64,000 nucleotides of DNA, taken from Bosea sp. AS-1 (lineage in GTDB: Bacteria; Pseudomonadota; Alphaproteobacteria; Rhizobiales; Beijerinckiaceae). The position numbers were made by a program, and so were the translations under genes. This document shows, piece after piece, positions 26,393 to 34,892 of this stretch (positions are counted from its first letter, which is position 1; every line of letters begins with the position of its first letter). The stretch spans positions 5,024,501 to 5,088,500 of the forward strand of contig NZ_CP022372.1 of NCBI RefSeq assembly GCF_002220095.1, given 5' to 3'. Under the pieces are notes generated by a model. That model did not search any database and was not told where the DNA came from. It saw nothing but the letters and a program-made list of their open reading frames with translations.

Positions 26393-27145
26393 TTAGAGCC
26401 CGGTTCCGACGAACTGGGCGAGTTCCGGCGTGGCCGGAGCTGACAGGATCGAGGCACTGCCGGCCTCGTGGACCCTGCCTGCATGCATGAACACCACCTG
26501 ATCGGCGATGCCCCGAGCGAACCCCATCTCATGGGTGACCATGACCATGGTCATGCCGTCGGCGGCGAGTTGCTCGATGACCTTGAGGACTTCGCCGGTC
26601 AGCTCCGGATCGAGCGCCGAGGTGACCTCGTCGAACAGCATCACCTTGGGCTGCATGGCGAGCGAGCGGGCGATCGCCGCGCGCTGCTGCTGGCCGCCGG
26701 AGAGCTGCTCGGGATAGGCGTCGAGCTTCTCGGACAGGCCGACCCTGGCCAGCATCGCCTTCGCGAGCTCCCGCGCTTCGGCCTTGCGCATGCCCTTCAC
26801 CGAGACCGGCGCCAGCGTGATGTTCTGCTCGATGGTGAGATGGGGAAACAGGTTGTAGCTCTGGAAGACGATGCCGACGTCCTGACGCAGGGCGCGCAGG
26901 TCGATATCGGCAGCGTCGACGCGGTGGTCGCAGACCAGGATCTCGCCGGAATCGATCTTCTCGAAGCGGTCGATGCAGCGCAGCGCCGTGCTCTTGCCGG
27001 AGCCCGAGCGACCGATCAGCACCAGCACCTCGCCGCGCTCGACTGTGAAGCTGACGCCGTCCAGCACCTTGAGCGCGCCGAAGCTCTTATGGACCTTGTC
27101 GAGGACGACGATGGGGCGTTCGACGATGAGGCGTTCCTGGCTCAT
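26393..27145 (-). CDS. Polar amino-acid type ABC transporter ATPase
   Basis: A 250-residue ATPase of the GlnQ/HisP class: Walker [12 protein letters not shown]-loop [15 protein letters not shown], signature LSGGQQQR, Walker [16 protein letters not shown], and His switch [10 protein letters not shown]. It powers the permease pair encoded just upstream. ATG 27145 ([11 protein letters not shown]) was selected because a longer frame continues antisense-like through the permease genes. Confidence 0.9.
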   Translation of the reverse strand: MSQERLIVERPIVVLDKVHKSFGALKVLDGVSFTVERGEVLVLIGRSGSGKSTALRCIDRFEKIDSGEILVCDHRVDAADIDLRALRQDVGIVFQSYNLFPHLTIEQNITLAPVSVKGMRKAEARELAKAMLARVGLSEKLDAYPEQLSGGQQQRAAIARSLAMQPKVMLFDEVTSALDPELTGEVLKVIEQLAADGMTMVMVTHEMGFARGIADQVVFMHAGRVHEAGSASILSAPATPELAQFVGTGL

Positions 27146-27159
27146 GGCTATGGGTCTCG

Positions 27160-27828
27160 TCAGGCCGGCATCAGCTTCGCGCGGCCGACGCCCATGCGGC
27201 GTTCGAGACGCCGGCTGAGGAGCGAGATCGGGAAGCAGAGCGCGAAGTAGATCAGGGCGATGATCGCGTAGATCAGGAAGGGTTCGAACAGCGAGTTGTT
27301 GATGATCTGGCCGGAGCGGGCGAGCTCGACGAAACCGACGACCGAGGCGAGCGAGGTGTTCTTGATGATCTGCACCATGAAACCGACGGTCGGGGGCGTA
27401 GCGATGCGCATGGCCTGGGGCAGGATGACCTTCAGCATGCGCTGGGTACGGCTCAGGCCCAGCCCTTCGGCCGCCTCCCATTGCGGGCGCGGCACGGCCT
27501 GGATGCAGCCGCGCCAGATCTCGCCGAAATAGGCGCCGACATAGATCGTCAGCGAGGCCCCGGCCGCCCAAAGCGGCGTGATCGCGAAGCCGAGCGCCGA
27601 GAGGCCGAAATAGCCGAGGAACATGATCACCAGAAGCGGCGTGCCTTGGACGAGCTGCACATAGGCGCCGCTGATCAGCCGCACGGCCTTGCTCGGCGAG
27701 ACGCGGGCGAGCGCGATCAGGAAGCCGACGATCCCGCCACCGATGAGCGCGATCGCCGACAAGCCGATCGTCCAGAGCGCGCCCTGACCGAGGAAAAGGA
27801 GATGGTTCGCGTTGAGGGAGCCGCCCAT
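27160..27828 (-). CDS. Polar amino-acid type ABC permease
   Basis: A 222-residue inner-membrane protein, HisM/GlnP-like, with about five transmembrane segments and the EAA motif in [26 protein letters not shown]. The conserved [17 protein letters not shown] is in the second third. Pairs with the permease at 27838-28521; the two genes are nine bases apart. Confidence 0.9.
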   Translation of the reverse strand: MGGSLNANHLLFLGQGALWTIGLSAIALIGGGIVGFLIALARVSPSKAVRLISGAYVQLVQGTPLLVIMFLGYFGLSALGFAITPLWAAGASLTIYVGAYFGEIWRGCIQAVPRPQWEAAEGLGLSRTQRMLKVILPQAMRIATPPTVGFMVQIIKNTSLASVVGFVELARSGQIINNSLFEPFLIYAIIALIYFALCFPISLLSRRLERRMGVGRAKLMPA

Positions 27829-27837
27829 GATCGACCT

Positions 27838-28521
27838 CTAGAGCGGCGTGCCGAGGCGCCGGCGGCGCGGGAAGAGGATCTGTCCCAGCCCCCAGAAGGC
27901 GGCTCGCAGGACGAGCGAGAGCGCGATATAGGCGAGCGCGACCAGGATATAGGTCTCGAAGGCGCGGTAGGTATCCGACTGGACGTAGTTGGCGACCGCG
28001 GTCAGCTCCTCGGCGGAGATCTGCGAGGTGACCGACGAAGCCAGCATCAGCAGCACGAACTGGCTGGTCAGCGACGGATAGACCTTCTCGATCGCCGGCA
28101 ACAGGATGACGTGCCAGTAAATCTGGAAGCGCGAGAGAGCGAGACCCTCCGCCGCCTCGATCTGGCTGGGCGGAATCGACTCGAAACCCGCCCGCATGAT
28201 CTCGGCGGTATAGGCGCCGACATTGATGGCGAGCGCCGCCGCAGCCACTGAGAAGGCCGAGAATTTGAAGCCGATGCTGGCGAGGCCGAAATAGACCAGG
28301 AAGATCTGAACGAGCAGCGGCGTGTTGCGGATCGTCTCGACATAACCGGCGCAAAGCCCGGCGGCGATGCGGTTACTGCTGCCGCGGCCGACGGCGCAGA
28401 GCGTACCGATCGCTCCCCCGACCACGATCGCCATGAAGGCGAGCTGCAGCGTCATCACCGCGCCGTCGAGGAAGAGCGGCCAGCGCTCCAGAACGACGGA
28501 GAAGTCGAGGTTGAGCCCCAT
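27838..28521 (-). CDS. Polar amino-acid type ABC permease
   Basis: A 227-residue inner-membrane protein of the HisQ/GlnP class: [19 protein letters not shown] and EAA segment [24 protein letters not shown]. Forms a heterodimeric channel with the neighbouring permease. Starts eight bases after the stop of the dehydrogenase gene, so it belongs to the same transcript. Confidence 0.9.
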   Translation of the reverse strand: MGLNLDFSVVLERWPLFLDGAVMTLQLAFMAIVVGGAIGTLCAVGRGSSNRIAAGLCAGYVETIRNTPLLVQIFLVYFGLASIGFKFSAFSVAAAALAINVGAYTAEIMRAGFESIPPSQIEAAEGLALSRFQIYWHVILLPAIEKVYPSLTSQFVLLMLASSVTSQISAEELTAVANYVQSDTYRAFETYILVALAYIALSLVLRAAFWGLGQILFPRRRRLGTPL

Positions 28522-28529
28522 CGCCGCCG

Positions 28530-29423
28530 TCAGGCCCGGTTCGTCATGCGATCATAGACGCGAAAGAGCGCCTGATTGCCGTTCCCGCCCTCGCCATGGG
28601 CGCGCGCCTCGATGTACTGGCTGGTGACCAGCGCCGTACCTGGAAGCGGCACCGAGAGCGCCTGCGCCTGCTCCTGCACGAGCCGAAGGTCCTTGAGCAT
28701 CAGGTCGATGCGGAAGCCCGCCCCGGCATCGCCGGCGATCATCGCCGGGCCGAGCTTGTCGAGCATCCAGGAGGCGGCCGAGCCGCCGAGCAGCACGGCG
28801 CGCATCTGCTCCAGATCGACGCCGGAGGCGCGGCCGAGCGCAATCGCCTCGCAGACCGCCTGGATGTTGATGCCGCAGATCAGCTGGTTGCAGAGCTTGA
28901 CCGCCTGGCCGGCGCCCGGCGCGCCGACATGGGTGATGGTCGTGCCCATGCCGCGGAAGAAGGGCTCCGCCCTGGCGAAGGCGCCGGCCTCGCCGCCGGC
29001 CATGATCGTCAACGTCGCGTTCCTGGCGCCGATCGGACCGCCCGAAACCGGCGCGTCGATGAAGTCACTACCAACGGCCTTGAGATCGGCATGCATCCGG
29101 CGGACCGCAACCGGCGAGATCGTGCTCATGTCGACGATCAGCCGCCCGCGCGGCGGTGCGGCCAGGAGCCCGCCGTCGCCGTAGATCACATCCTCGACTT
29201 GGGGCGTGTCCGGCAGCATCGTGATCGCGATATCGGCAGCCGCCGCGGCCTCGGCCGGGCTCGTCGCCGGCGTCGCTCCCTCCGCCGCCAGTGCTGCCAC
29301 CGCGTCCTCGATGATGTCGAAGACGGTGACCTGATGCCCGGCCTTGAGGAGGTTGCGCACCATCTCGCGGCCCATCGTGCCGAGGCCGATGAAGCCGACG
29401 CTGCCCTTTTCGTTTCCTGCCAT
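28530..29423 (-). CDS. 3-hydroxyisobutyrate dehydrogenase family NAD(P) oxidoreductase
   Basis: A 297-residue beta-hydroxyacid dehydrogenase. N-terminal Rossmann motif GFIGLGTMGREMVRNLLKAGH; substrate motif DAPVSGGPIGARNATLTIMAGG; catalytic Lys in GAGQAVKLCNQL. Family members act on 3-hydroxyisobutyrate, tartronate semialdehyde or threonate/erythronate. Together with an RpiB-type isomerase in the operon, a sugar-acid or polyol substrate is plausible but not shown. ATG 29423 (MAGNEKGS) is preferred over 29441. Confidence 0.87.
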   Translation of the reverse strand: MAGNEKGSVGFIGLGTMGREMVRNLLKAGHQVTVFDIIEDAVAALAAEGATPATSPAEAAAAADIAITMLPDTPQVEDVIYGDGGLLAAPPRGRLIVDMSTISPVAVRRMHADLKAVGSDFIDAPVSGGPIGARNATLTIMAGGEAGAFARAEPFFRGMGTTITHVGAPGAGQAVKLCNQLICGINIQAVCEAIALGRASGVDLEQMRAVLLGGSAASWMLDKLGPAMIAGDAGAGFRIDLMLKDLRLVQEQAQALSVPLPGTALVTSQYIEARAHGEGGNGNQALFRVYDRMTNRA

Positions 29424-29461
29424 CTTCCGCTCTCTCGGCATTGTCTGGTGAAGCAGAGGCG

Positions 29462-30223
29462 TCAGGCGCCCTGTGCGTTGCGCATGTCGGGGCGGTCGCC
29501 TTCGCCGGTAACGGCGCGGCGCCGGTATTCGTCGCCGATCGCAAAATGGCGCCGAAGCGTCACCTCGGCGCGATCGGGATCGCGCGCGACGACGGTGTCG
29601 AAGACGCGCTTGTGGTCGTCGATCAGATAGCTCTTCATCGAGCTGAACTGCTGGACGAGCTCGCGGCGGCTGCGATGCGAGCGCGCGAGCAGCGTCGACA
29701 TCGATTCATGCAGGACCGACAGCGTCGGCGAATGCGATGCAAGCACGATGGCGCGGTGAAAGTCGAAGTCGGCCGCACCGCCCGCATCGGCGTCGTCGAT
29801 CGTCTCACCGATGCGGACAAGTGCCCGCTGCAGCCGCTCGAAATCGGCGATCGTGGCGCGCTCGCAGGCCAGGCGCACGGCTTGGCACTCGATCGCGATG
29901 CGCGCTTCCATCACATCGTCGATGAGGTCGGCCTGCTGGGCGAGCGCGAGCGTGAAGAAGTCTTTCAGCATCGAAGCGTCCGGCCGCTTCACGATGGTGC
30001 CGACGCGTTCGCGGATCTCGACGATGCCGAGCATGTGAAGCGCCCGCAGAGCCTCGCGCACGATCGGTCGGCTTACCCCGAGCTGAGCGGCCAGTTCGCG
30101 TTCGGCCATGAGCCGCTCGCCCTGCTTCAGCGTGCCGTCGAGCAGCCGCTCCCGCAGATAAGCGAAGACACGCTCGAACCCCGACGCACTGTCGGCATCT
30201 TGAGCTTCCATCCCTGAAACCAT
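29462..30223 (-). CDS. GntR/FadR-family transcriptional regulator
   Basis: A 253-residue protein. N-terminal winged helix: MAERELAAQLGVSRPIVREALRALHMLGIVEIRERVGTIV (given here as the HTH about 40-80, with the typical RPIVREAL). C-terminal FCD domain about 95-225 with the Asp/His metal-site pattern (DFHRAIVLASHSP). It heads the seven-gene leftward unit and probably represses it. ATG 30223 lies inside a dyad; ATG 30211 is an alternative start. Confidence 0.87.
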   Translation of the reverse strand: MVSGMEAQDADSASGFERVFAYLRERLLDGTLKQGERLMAERELAAQLGVSRPIVREALRALHMLGIVEIRERVGTIVKRPDASMLKDFFTLALAQQADLIDDVMEARIAIECQAVRLACERATIADFERLQRALVRIGETIDDADAGGAADFDFHRAIVLASHSPTLSVLHESMSTLLARSHRSRRELVQQFSSMKSYLIDDHKRVFDTVVARDPDRAEVTLRRHFAIGDEYRRRAVTGEGDRPDMRNAQGA

Positions 30224-30266
30224 TCTTCTTCGTTCTGGTAAGACCAGTACGATGACCAGAAGAATG
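30221..30266. promoter_or_regulatory. Nested dyad, probable GntR operator
   Basis: Outer arms CATTCTTCT (30221-30229) and AGAAGAATG (30258-30266) are perfect inverted repeats. Inside them is CTGGT-AAG-ACCAG (30235-30247), which fits the TGGT-N3-ACCA form known for FadR-type GntR operators. It overlaps the start of the regulator gene, as expected for autoregulation. Confidence 0.6.
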
Positions 30267-30413
30267 AGTCAACGCCATGACGTTGACGGCGAGGCTGCCC
30301 TGCGCCCGGGAGATGCGCGCCAGCTTCGGTTCAACAAAAAAGTCTGGTCCGCGCGATCCGTTTGCGCCTCCTGGGTCGTCCTTGGTGCGCCCATCCACAA
30401 GGGAGACACACCG

Positions 30414-30719
30414 ATGACCATGGAACCCGTCGTTCTCATCAATCTGCTGAAGGTCGATCCCGGCAAACAGGCTGCCTTGATCGCCCTGCTGAAACGCAAC
30501 ATCGAAACCGTCGTCAGCACACTCGACGGCTGGCGGGCGAGCCGGCTGATCGCCGCCAGGGACGGTTCCGGCGTCGTGATCTATTCGGAATGGGATACGC
30601 CCGCCGCCGTGGAGGCGATGCGGGCCGACGCCCGGATGAGGGCCTATTTCCCGCAGATCCTCGAACTGGCGACATTCGACTCCACTCTGGGCGCAACCGT
30701 CTTCAGCGACGCGCGATGA
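30414..30719 (+). CDS. ABM-family (antibiotic-biosynthesis-monooxygenase-like) small protein
   Basis: A 101-residue protein beginning MTMEPVVLINLLKVDPGKQA, with TLDGWRASRLIAARDGSGVVIYSEWDTPAAVEAM. This is the dimeric ferredoxin-like ABM fold, found in cofactor-free monooxygenases and in stress proteins. GGGAGA stands eight bases before ATG 30414. It precedes an ECF sigma gene by about 100 bases on the same strand, and ABM proteins are often partners or targets of such sigma factors. Confidence 0.72.
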   Translation: MTMEPVVLINLLKVDPGKQAALIALLKRNIETVVSTLDGWRASRLIAARDGSGVVIYSEWDTPAAVEAMRADARMRAYFPQILELATFDSTLGATVFSDAR

Positions 30720-30824
30720 CGGCCAAGCCCCCGGCCAGAGGATCGCGGACAATCGTCCCGGCTCGCGCTACCGTTCCCGCGCGGCCGCGGACAAGCGACC
30801 GGGCGAACCGATAGGTCCCGAGAG

Positions 30825-31682
30825 ATGGACGCGAAGGATTTCGAGGAGCGCCTGCGCGCGTTCAGGCCAAGGCTGCACCGCTATTGCGCGCGCATGGTGG
30901 GCTCGTCCGTGGATGGCGAGGACGTCCTTCAGGACGCTCTCGTCAAAGCGCTTCGCGCACAGGCGGAAGGCACCGTGGTGGAGGATCCAGAAGCCTGGCT
31001 GCTCCGTATCGCCCATCGCACCAGCCTGGATTTCCTGCGCCAGCGCTCCCGCAGCAGGGTCGTTCCGCTCACCGAGAACCTGGAAGAGGTGCCGATGCCG
31101 GAAGCCGACATCGTGACGGTCGGCTTCCAGACCTTCCTGCAGCTACCCGAATTGCAGCGCTGCGCCGTGATCCTCAAGGACGTGCTGGGACATTCGGTCG
31201 AGGAGATCGCCGCCATCGCGGAGTGCACGCCGGCGGCGGCCAAATCGGCGCTCCAGCGCGGGCGCGCTGCACTGCGACAGCTGGCCCGGCAGCCCGAGGA
31301 CACGCGGCTGCCTCTGATGTCCGACGCCGATCGGCAGAAGATGACCAGCTATGTCCAGCTGTTCCAGAGCGGCGATTTCGATGCCATTCGCGCCATGCTC
31401 GCCGAGGAAGTGAAGCTCGATCTGGTGAACCGGCTCAAGCTGGAGGGGCGTGAAAACATCGGTCGCTACTTCACCCGCTATGCCGAGGAGACGCGGTGGC
31501 GCTTCTCCTTCGGCGCGGTGGAAGGACGCCCGGCTATGCTGGTCTTCGACACGGAAGGCTCGCCGGAGAGGCCCGCGCATTTCGTGCTTCTCGGTTGGCG
31601 CGACGACCGGATCACTACGATCCGCGATTTCCTGTTCTCGCCTTATGTGGTCGAGGCAGCCGACTGGGCGCGGCTGGGCTGA
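30825..31682 (+). CDS. ECF sigma factor with C-terminal SnoaL-like domain
   Basis: A 285-residue protein. Region sigma-2 (about 5-80: VGSSVDGEDVLQDALVKALR) and sigma-4 (about 105-155: LPELQRCAVILKDVLGHSVEEIAAIAECTPAAAKSALQRGRAAL) are clear. A C-terminal NTF2/SnoaL-like domain (about 165-280) replaces a separate anti-sigma factor in this group (compare ECF41-type), where it modulates activity. No anti-sigma gene adjoins. It would direct RNA polymerase to stress genes, perhaps including the ABM gene upstream. Confidence 0.85.
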   Translation: MDAKDFEERLRAFRPRLHRYCARMVGSSVDGEDVLQDALVKALRAQAEGTVVEDPEAWLLRIAHRTSLDFLRQRSRSRVVPLTENLEEVPMPEADIVTVGFQTFLQLPELQRCAVILKDVLGHSVEEIAAIAECTPAAAKSALQRGRAALRQLARQPEDTRLPLMSDADRQKMTSYVQLFQSGDFDAIRAMLAEEVKLDLVNRLKLEGRENIGRYFTRYAEETRWRFSFGAVEGRPAMLVFDTEGSPERPAHFVLLGWRDDRITTIRDFLFSPYVVEAADWARLG

Positions 31683-31686
31683 ACCG

Positions 31687-32466
31687 TCACCACGAAAGCC
31701 CGATGCCCCCGAGGATGCGCCTCGCCACGGTACGCAGGGCACGTGGATCGGCATAACCGACCGCGCGGGCGATCTGATGAGGCGGATGGCCGTCCGAGGC
31801 CAGCGCCAGGGCCCGGACGACGCGCAGCCGCGCCCGCCAGTCGCCGAAGCTGAGGCCGGTTTCGCTGCGGAAGCCACGGGTCAACGTGCGCCGGCTCGCT
31901 CCGACGCGCTGCGCCCAGCCATCGAGGTCGATCGCTGAGCCGGGATCTTTCAACAGAGCGTCGCAGACGCGCCGCAAGCGCGGATCGCGCGGTAACGGCA
32001 AGGTCAGGGAGGTTTCCGGCGCCCGCGCGATCTCGTCGAGGATGAGCGCCGCGAGATGGCCGCCGCGACCGCCTTCGTCATAGAGCATCGGCTCGGCCGC
32101 CAGCGCCGCGAGCGTCGCGGCCAGGAGCGGCGTCACCTCGAGCACGCGGCAGCCCGTCGGCAGGACGCCGACCGCCTCCGGCGTGACATAGGCCGAGCAC
32201 ATCATCACCTTGCCATGCATCCTGACCTCATGGGACAGCCGCGGCGGGATCCAGAGCGCGTGTTGCGCCGGCAAAATCCAGGTGCCGTCCTCGGCTGTCA
32301 CCAGCGTCAAACCGGAGGTGGCGTAAAGGAGCTGGGCCCGCGGGTGGCTGTGCCAGCCGGTGCTCATCCCGCCTTCATAGGATTTCGGCATCACCGCAAC
32401 GGCGCGCGGAACCGTCTGATAGGCATCGCTCTCGCCGCGCATCACATGGTCCTTTGGCCCGATCAC
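31687..32466 (-). CDS. AraC-family regulator with N-terminal cupin
   Basis: A 259-residue protein. The N-terminal half is a cupin-like sensor (STGWHSHPRAQLLYATSGLT, WILPAQHALWIPP). The C-terminal half has two HTH motifs (LDGWAQRVGASRRTLTRGF and HPPHQIARAVGYADPRALRTVARR). It is divergent from an MFS gene with 68 bases between, so it probably controls that pump. Ends four bases from the convergent sigma gene. Confidence 0.87.
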   Translation of the reverse strand: MIGPKDHVMRGESDAYQTVPRAVAVMPKSYEGGMSTGWHSHPRAQLLYATSGLTLVTAEDGTWILPAQHALWIPPRLSHEVRMHGKVMMCSAYVTPEAVGVLPTGCRVLEVTPLLAATLAALAAEPMLYDEGGRGGHLAALILDEIARAPETSLTLPLPRDPRLRRVCDALLKDPGSAIDLDGWAQRVGASRRTLTRGFRSETGLSFGDWRARLRVVRALALASDGHPPHQIARAVGYADPRALRTVARRILGGIGLSW

Positions 32467-32534
32467 GCCACAGAACGGCCCGACGCGTGCATCGGGTCAA
32501 GATAGAAAATGCGCTCCTGACTGTGAGCACCACC

Positions 32535-33731
32535 ATGTCCCCAGAGACCCTGTCCAAGCGAACCCTGCGCTTCGTCAACGCCGCCCATGCGCTCGATCAC
32601 TTCGTGCTGCTGATCTATCCGACCGCCGTACTCGCCATCGCAGCGCAGACCGGCCTGAGCTATGCCGAGCTGATCGGGCTCGCGACCGGCGCCTTCGTCG
32701 CCTTCGGCCTGTGCTCCCTGCCGATGGGCTGGCTTTCGGACCGTTTCGGACGGCGCAACATGCTTGCGGTCTTCTTCATCGGCTATGGCCTGTCCTGCCT
32801 CGGCGTCGCCAGCGCGAGCCAGCCCGCAGCCTTCGCCGCCTGGCTCCTGGTGCTCGGCGTTGCCTCCGCGATCTATCATCCGGTCGGCTCGACGATGCTG
32901 GTCAACCATGCCAGCCAGCTCGGGCGCGATCTCGGCGTCAACGCGGTCTGGGGTAATCTCGGCGCGGCTTCGGCGGCCGGCGTCACCGCACTCATCGCCG
33001 CGACTCTCGGCTGGCGCGCCGCCTTCATACTGCCGGGGCTCGTCTGCCTCGCGCTCGGCGTCGCCTTCGTGATGCTGGTTCCCGGCGACGGTGAACCGCA
33101 TGCGAACCGCGCGGGCAAGGCGGAGCTCATCCCGTTGAGCCGCCCCGTCGCCCTCCTGATCGTCTTCGCCGTCGCCATCATCGCCGGCGGCATGACCTTC
33201 AACCTGACGACCATCGCCTTGCCGAAGATCCTCGACGAGCGGCTGGGCCTCGACCTGCCGCTGGCGCTGACCGGCTCGCTGGCGACATTGGTCTTCATCT
33301 TCGGCGCCGGGGCGCAATGGCTGATGGGACGGCTCGTCGATCGCTATACGCTGCCAGCCCTGTTCGTCGGCCTCGCGCTGCTGCAGCCGATCGGCCTCGC
33401 CATCGCCGCCGTGACGCAGGGCATCCCGCTGCTGCTCGGCCTCACCCTGACGATGACCGCGATCTATGGCCAGGTCGTCGTCAACGATGCGATGGTCGCC
33501 CGCTACGTGCCGGCCCAGCACCGCGCCAAGGCGTTCAGCGTGCGCTATTTCCTCGGCTTCACGGTCAGCGGCTTCGTGGTGCCGATGCTGGCGGTCCTCT
33601 ATGCGCAGGGCGGCTTCGGGCTGGTCCTGGGCGCAGCCGCCGTCTTCGGCCTGATCGTCTGGTGCGCTTCGGTCGCCTTCTACTATCTGGCGCAGGGCTC
33701 ACGCACGGAGGTACCGACTCCAGCCGAATAG
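32535..33731 (+). CDS. MFS efflux transporter
   Basis: A 398-residue protein with about 12 transmembrane segments and the MFS motif-A variant GWLSDRFGRRNM between helices 2 and 3. The N-terminal LDHFVLLIYPTAVLAIAAQTG is typical of the fosmidomycin-resistance-like group. Likely a drug or metabolite exporter controlled by the divergent AraC protein. ATG 32535 follows the AraC promoter space; earlier codons overlap that regulator. Confidence 0.85.
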   Translation: MSPETLSKRTLRFVNAAHALDHFVLLIYPTAVLAIAAQTGLSYAELIGLATGAFVAFGLCSLPMGWLSDRFGRRNMLAVFFIGYGLSCLGVASASQPAAFAAWLLVLGVASAIYHPVGSTMLVNHASQLGRDLGVNAVWGNLGAASAAGVTALIAATLGWRAAFILPGLVCLALGVAFVMLVPGDGEPHANRAGKAELIPLSRPVALLIVFAVAIIAGGMTFNLTTIALPKILDERLGLDLPLALTGSLATLVFIFGAGAQWLMGRLVDRYTLPALFVGLALLQPIGLAIAAVTQGIPLLLGLTLTMTAIYGQVVVNDAMVARYVPAQHRAKAFSVRYFLGFTVSGFVVPMLAVLYAQGGFGLVLGAAAVFGLIVWCASVAFYYLAQGSRTEVPTPAE

Positions 33732-33857
33732 CGTCCGGCGAAACAAGCAGGGCGGGCTTTCCGTCGCCGCCCCTTCCCCCCTGCGCACCTTCTTCTAGGA
33801 TCGCGGCGCGAGGTGGCTTTCCGCCTCGCGCCAGCCTCCAGCCGCAGAAGGTCCGTC

Positions 33858-34790
33858 ATGACGCGCCACCATTTCCAGCCGACGCAATATTCGAACGTCA
33901 TCGGCACCCTGCCCGCCGTGATCGAGATCGCCAGCGGTGACAGCGTCGTGACGACCACGCTCGACGCAGCCGGCACCGATCATGACGGCGCGCAGAAGGC
34001 ACCGCGCGGCAATCCGATGACCGGTCCGTTCTTCGTGACCGGGGCGGAACCGGGCGATGCGCTTCTGGTGACGATCGAGCGGATGACGCCGAACCGCGAC
34101 ACCGGCTGGACCTATTCGCCGCTGGCGCCCGGCGTGCTCGACCCCGCGACCCTGGCCGATCTGCCGAAGCGCGAGCGCTATGAATGGACGATCGACGCCA
34201 AGGCCGGCACCGTGAAGCTGCTGGATCCCTCCCCGCGCATCCGCGACTGGAGCTTCCCGCTCAAGCCGATGCTCGGCTGCTTCGGCGTCGCGCCCGAGCG
34301 CGGCCAGTCGATCTCGACGGCGACAAGCGGCGCCCATGGCGGCAACATGGACTACCGGCTGTTCGGCCCCGGCGCGACCATCGCCTTCCCGGTCCATGCG
34401 CCGGGCGGCCTGTTCTTCCTCGGCGACGGCCATGCCTGCCAGGGCGATGGCGAGATCGCCGGCACCGGCGTCGAGACCTCGTTCGAGGTCGAGTTCCGGG
34501 TCGAGTTGCGCAAGCAGCAGAAGCTGCTCTGGCCGCGCTGCGAGACAGAGACCGACCTGCTCGTCATCGCCGCCGGACGCCCGCTCGACCAGCCCCTGCA
34601 ATTCGCCACCACCGAGATGCTGCGCTGGATCGGCGAGGACCTCGGCGTCGATGCCGTCGAGGCCAGTCATCTGCTCGGGCAGGCCGTGCGCTACGACGTC
34701 GCCAACGTCTTCAACCCGGCCTATTGCGTCGCCTGCCGGCTGGAGAAGAACGAGATCACGCGCGGCATGTCGCTGCGCGGCAAGCTCTGA
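33858..34790 (+). CDS. Acetamidase/formamidase family protein
   Basis: A 310-residue protein of the FmdA/AmdA family: GNPMTGPFFVTGAEPGDALLV, KPMLGCFGVAP, SGAHGGNMDYRLFGPGATI and LFFLGDGHACQGDGE. The conserved His and Asp around GDGHACQGDGE are part of the metal-binding active site. It would hydrolyse a short-chain amide to ammonia and an acid in the cytoplasm. Stands alone; a LacI gene follows. Confidence 0.87.
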   Translation: MTRHHFQPTQYSNVIGTLPAVIEIASGDSVVTTTLDAAGTDHDGAQKAPRGNPMTGPFFVTGAEPGDALLVTIERMTPNRDTGWTYSPLAPGVLDPATLADLPKRERYEWTIDAKAGTVKLLDPSPRIRDWSFPLKPMLGCFGVAPERGQSISTATSGAHGGNMDYRLFGPGATIAFPVHAPGGLFFLGDGHACQGDGEIAGTGVETSFEVEFRVELRKQQKLLWPRCETETDLLVIAAGRPLDQPLQFATTEMLRWIGEDLGVDAVEASHLLGQAVRYDVANVFNPAYCVACRLEKNEITRGMSLRGKL

Positions 34791-34857
34791 TCTGAAGCAA
34801 CCGCAACCGGGAGATCCGGCCCCGCTCCTGCCTTGATCGGGCGGAGTCCGCTATCGC

Positions 34858-34889
34858 TTGACAAGCCGTCATGCAACCGGTTGCATGAC
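34858..34889 (+). promoter_or_regulatory. Promoter with perfect 22-bp palindromic LacI operator
   Basis: TTGACA (34858-34863) and a weak -10 TTGCAT (34881-34886) are 17 bases apart. The space between and the -10 are covered by a perfect palindrome with half-site GTCATGCAACC (34868-34878) and its complement (34879-34889); the centre CCGG and the inner GCAACCGGTTGC are typical of LacI/GalR operators. The start codon of the lacI-type gene is only seven bases after the -10. Confidence 0.7.
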
Positions 34890-34892
34890 GTT

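Noticed and set aside
32535..33731. Specific naming of the MFS protein as fosmidomycin-resistance protein Fsr
   Set aside because: The resemblance is general; without alignment the substrate cannot be fixed.
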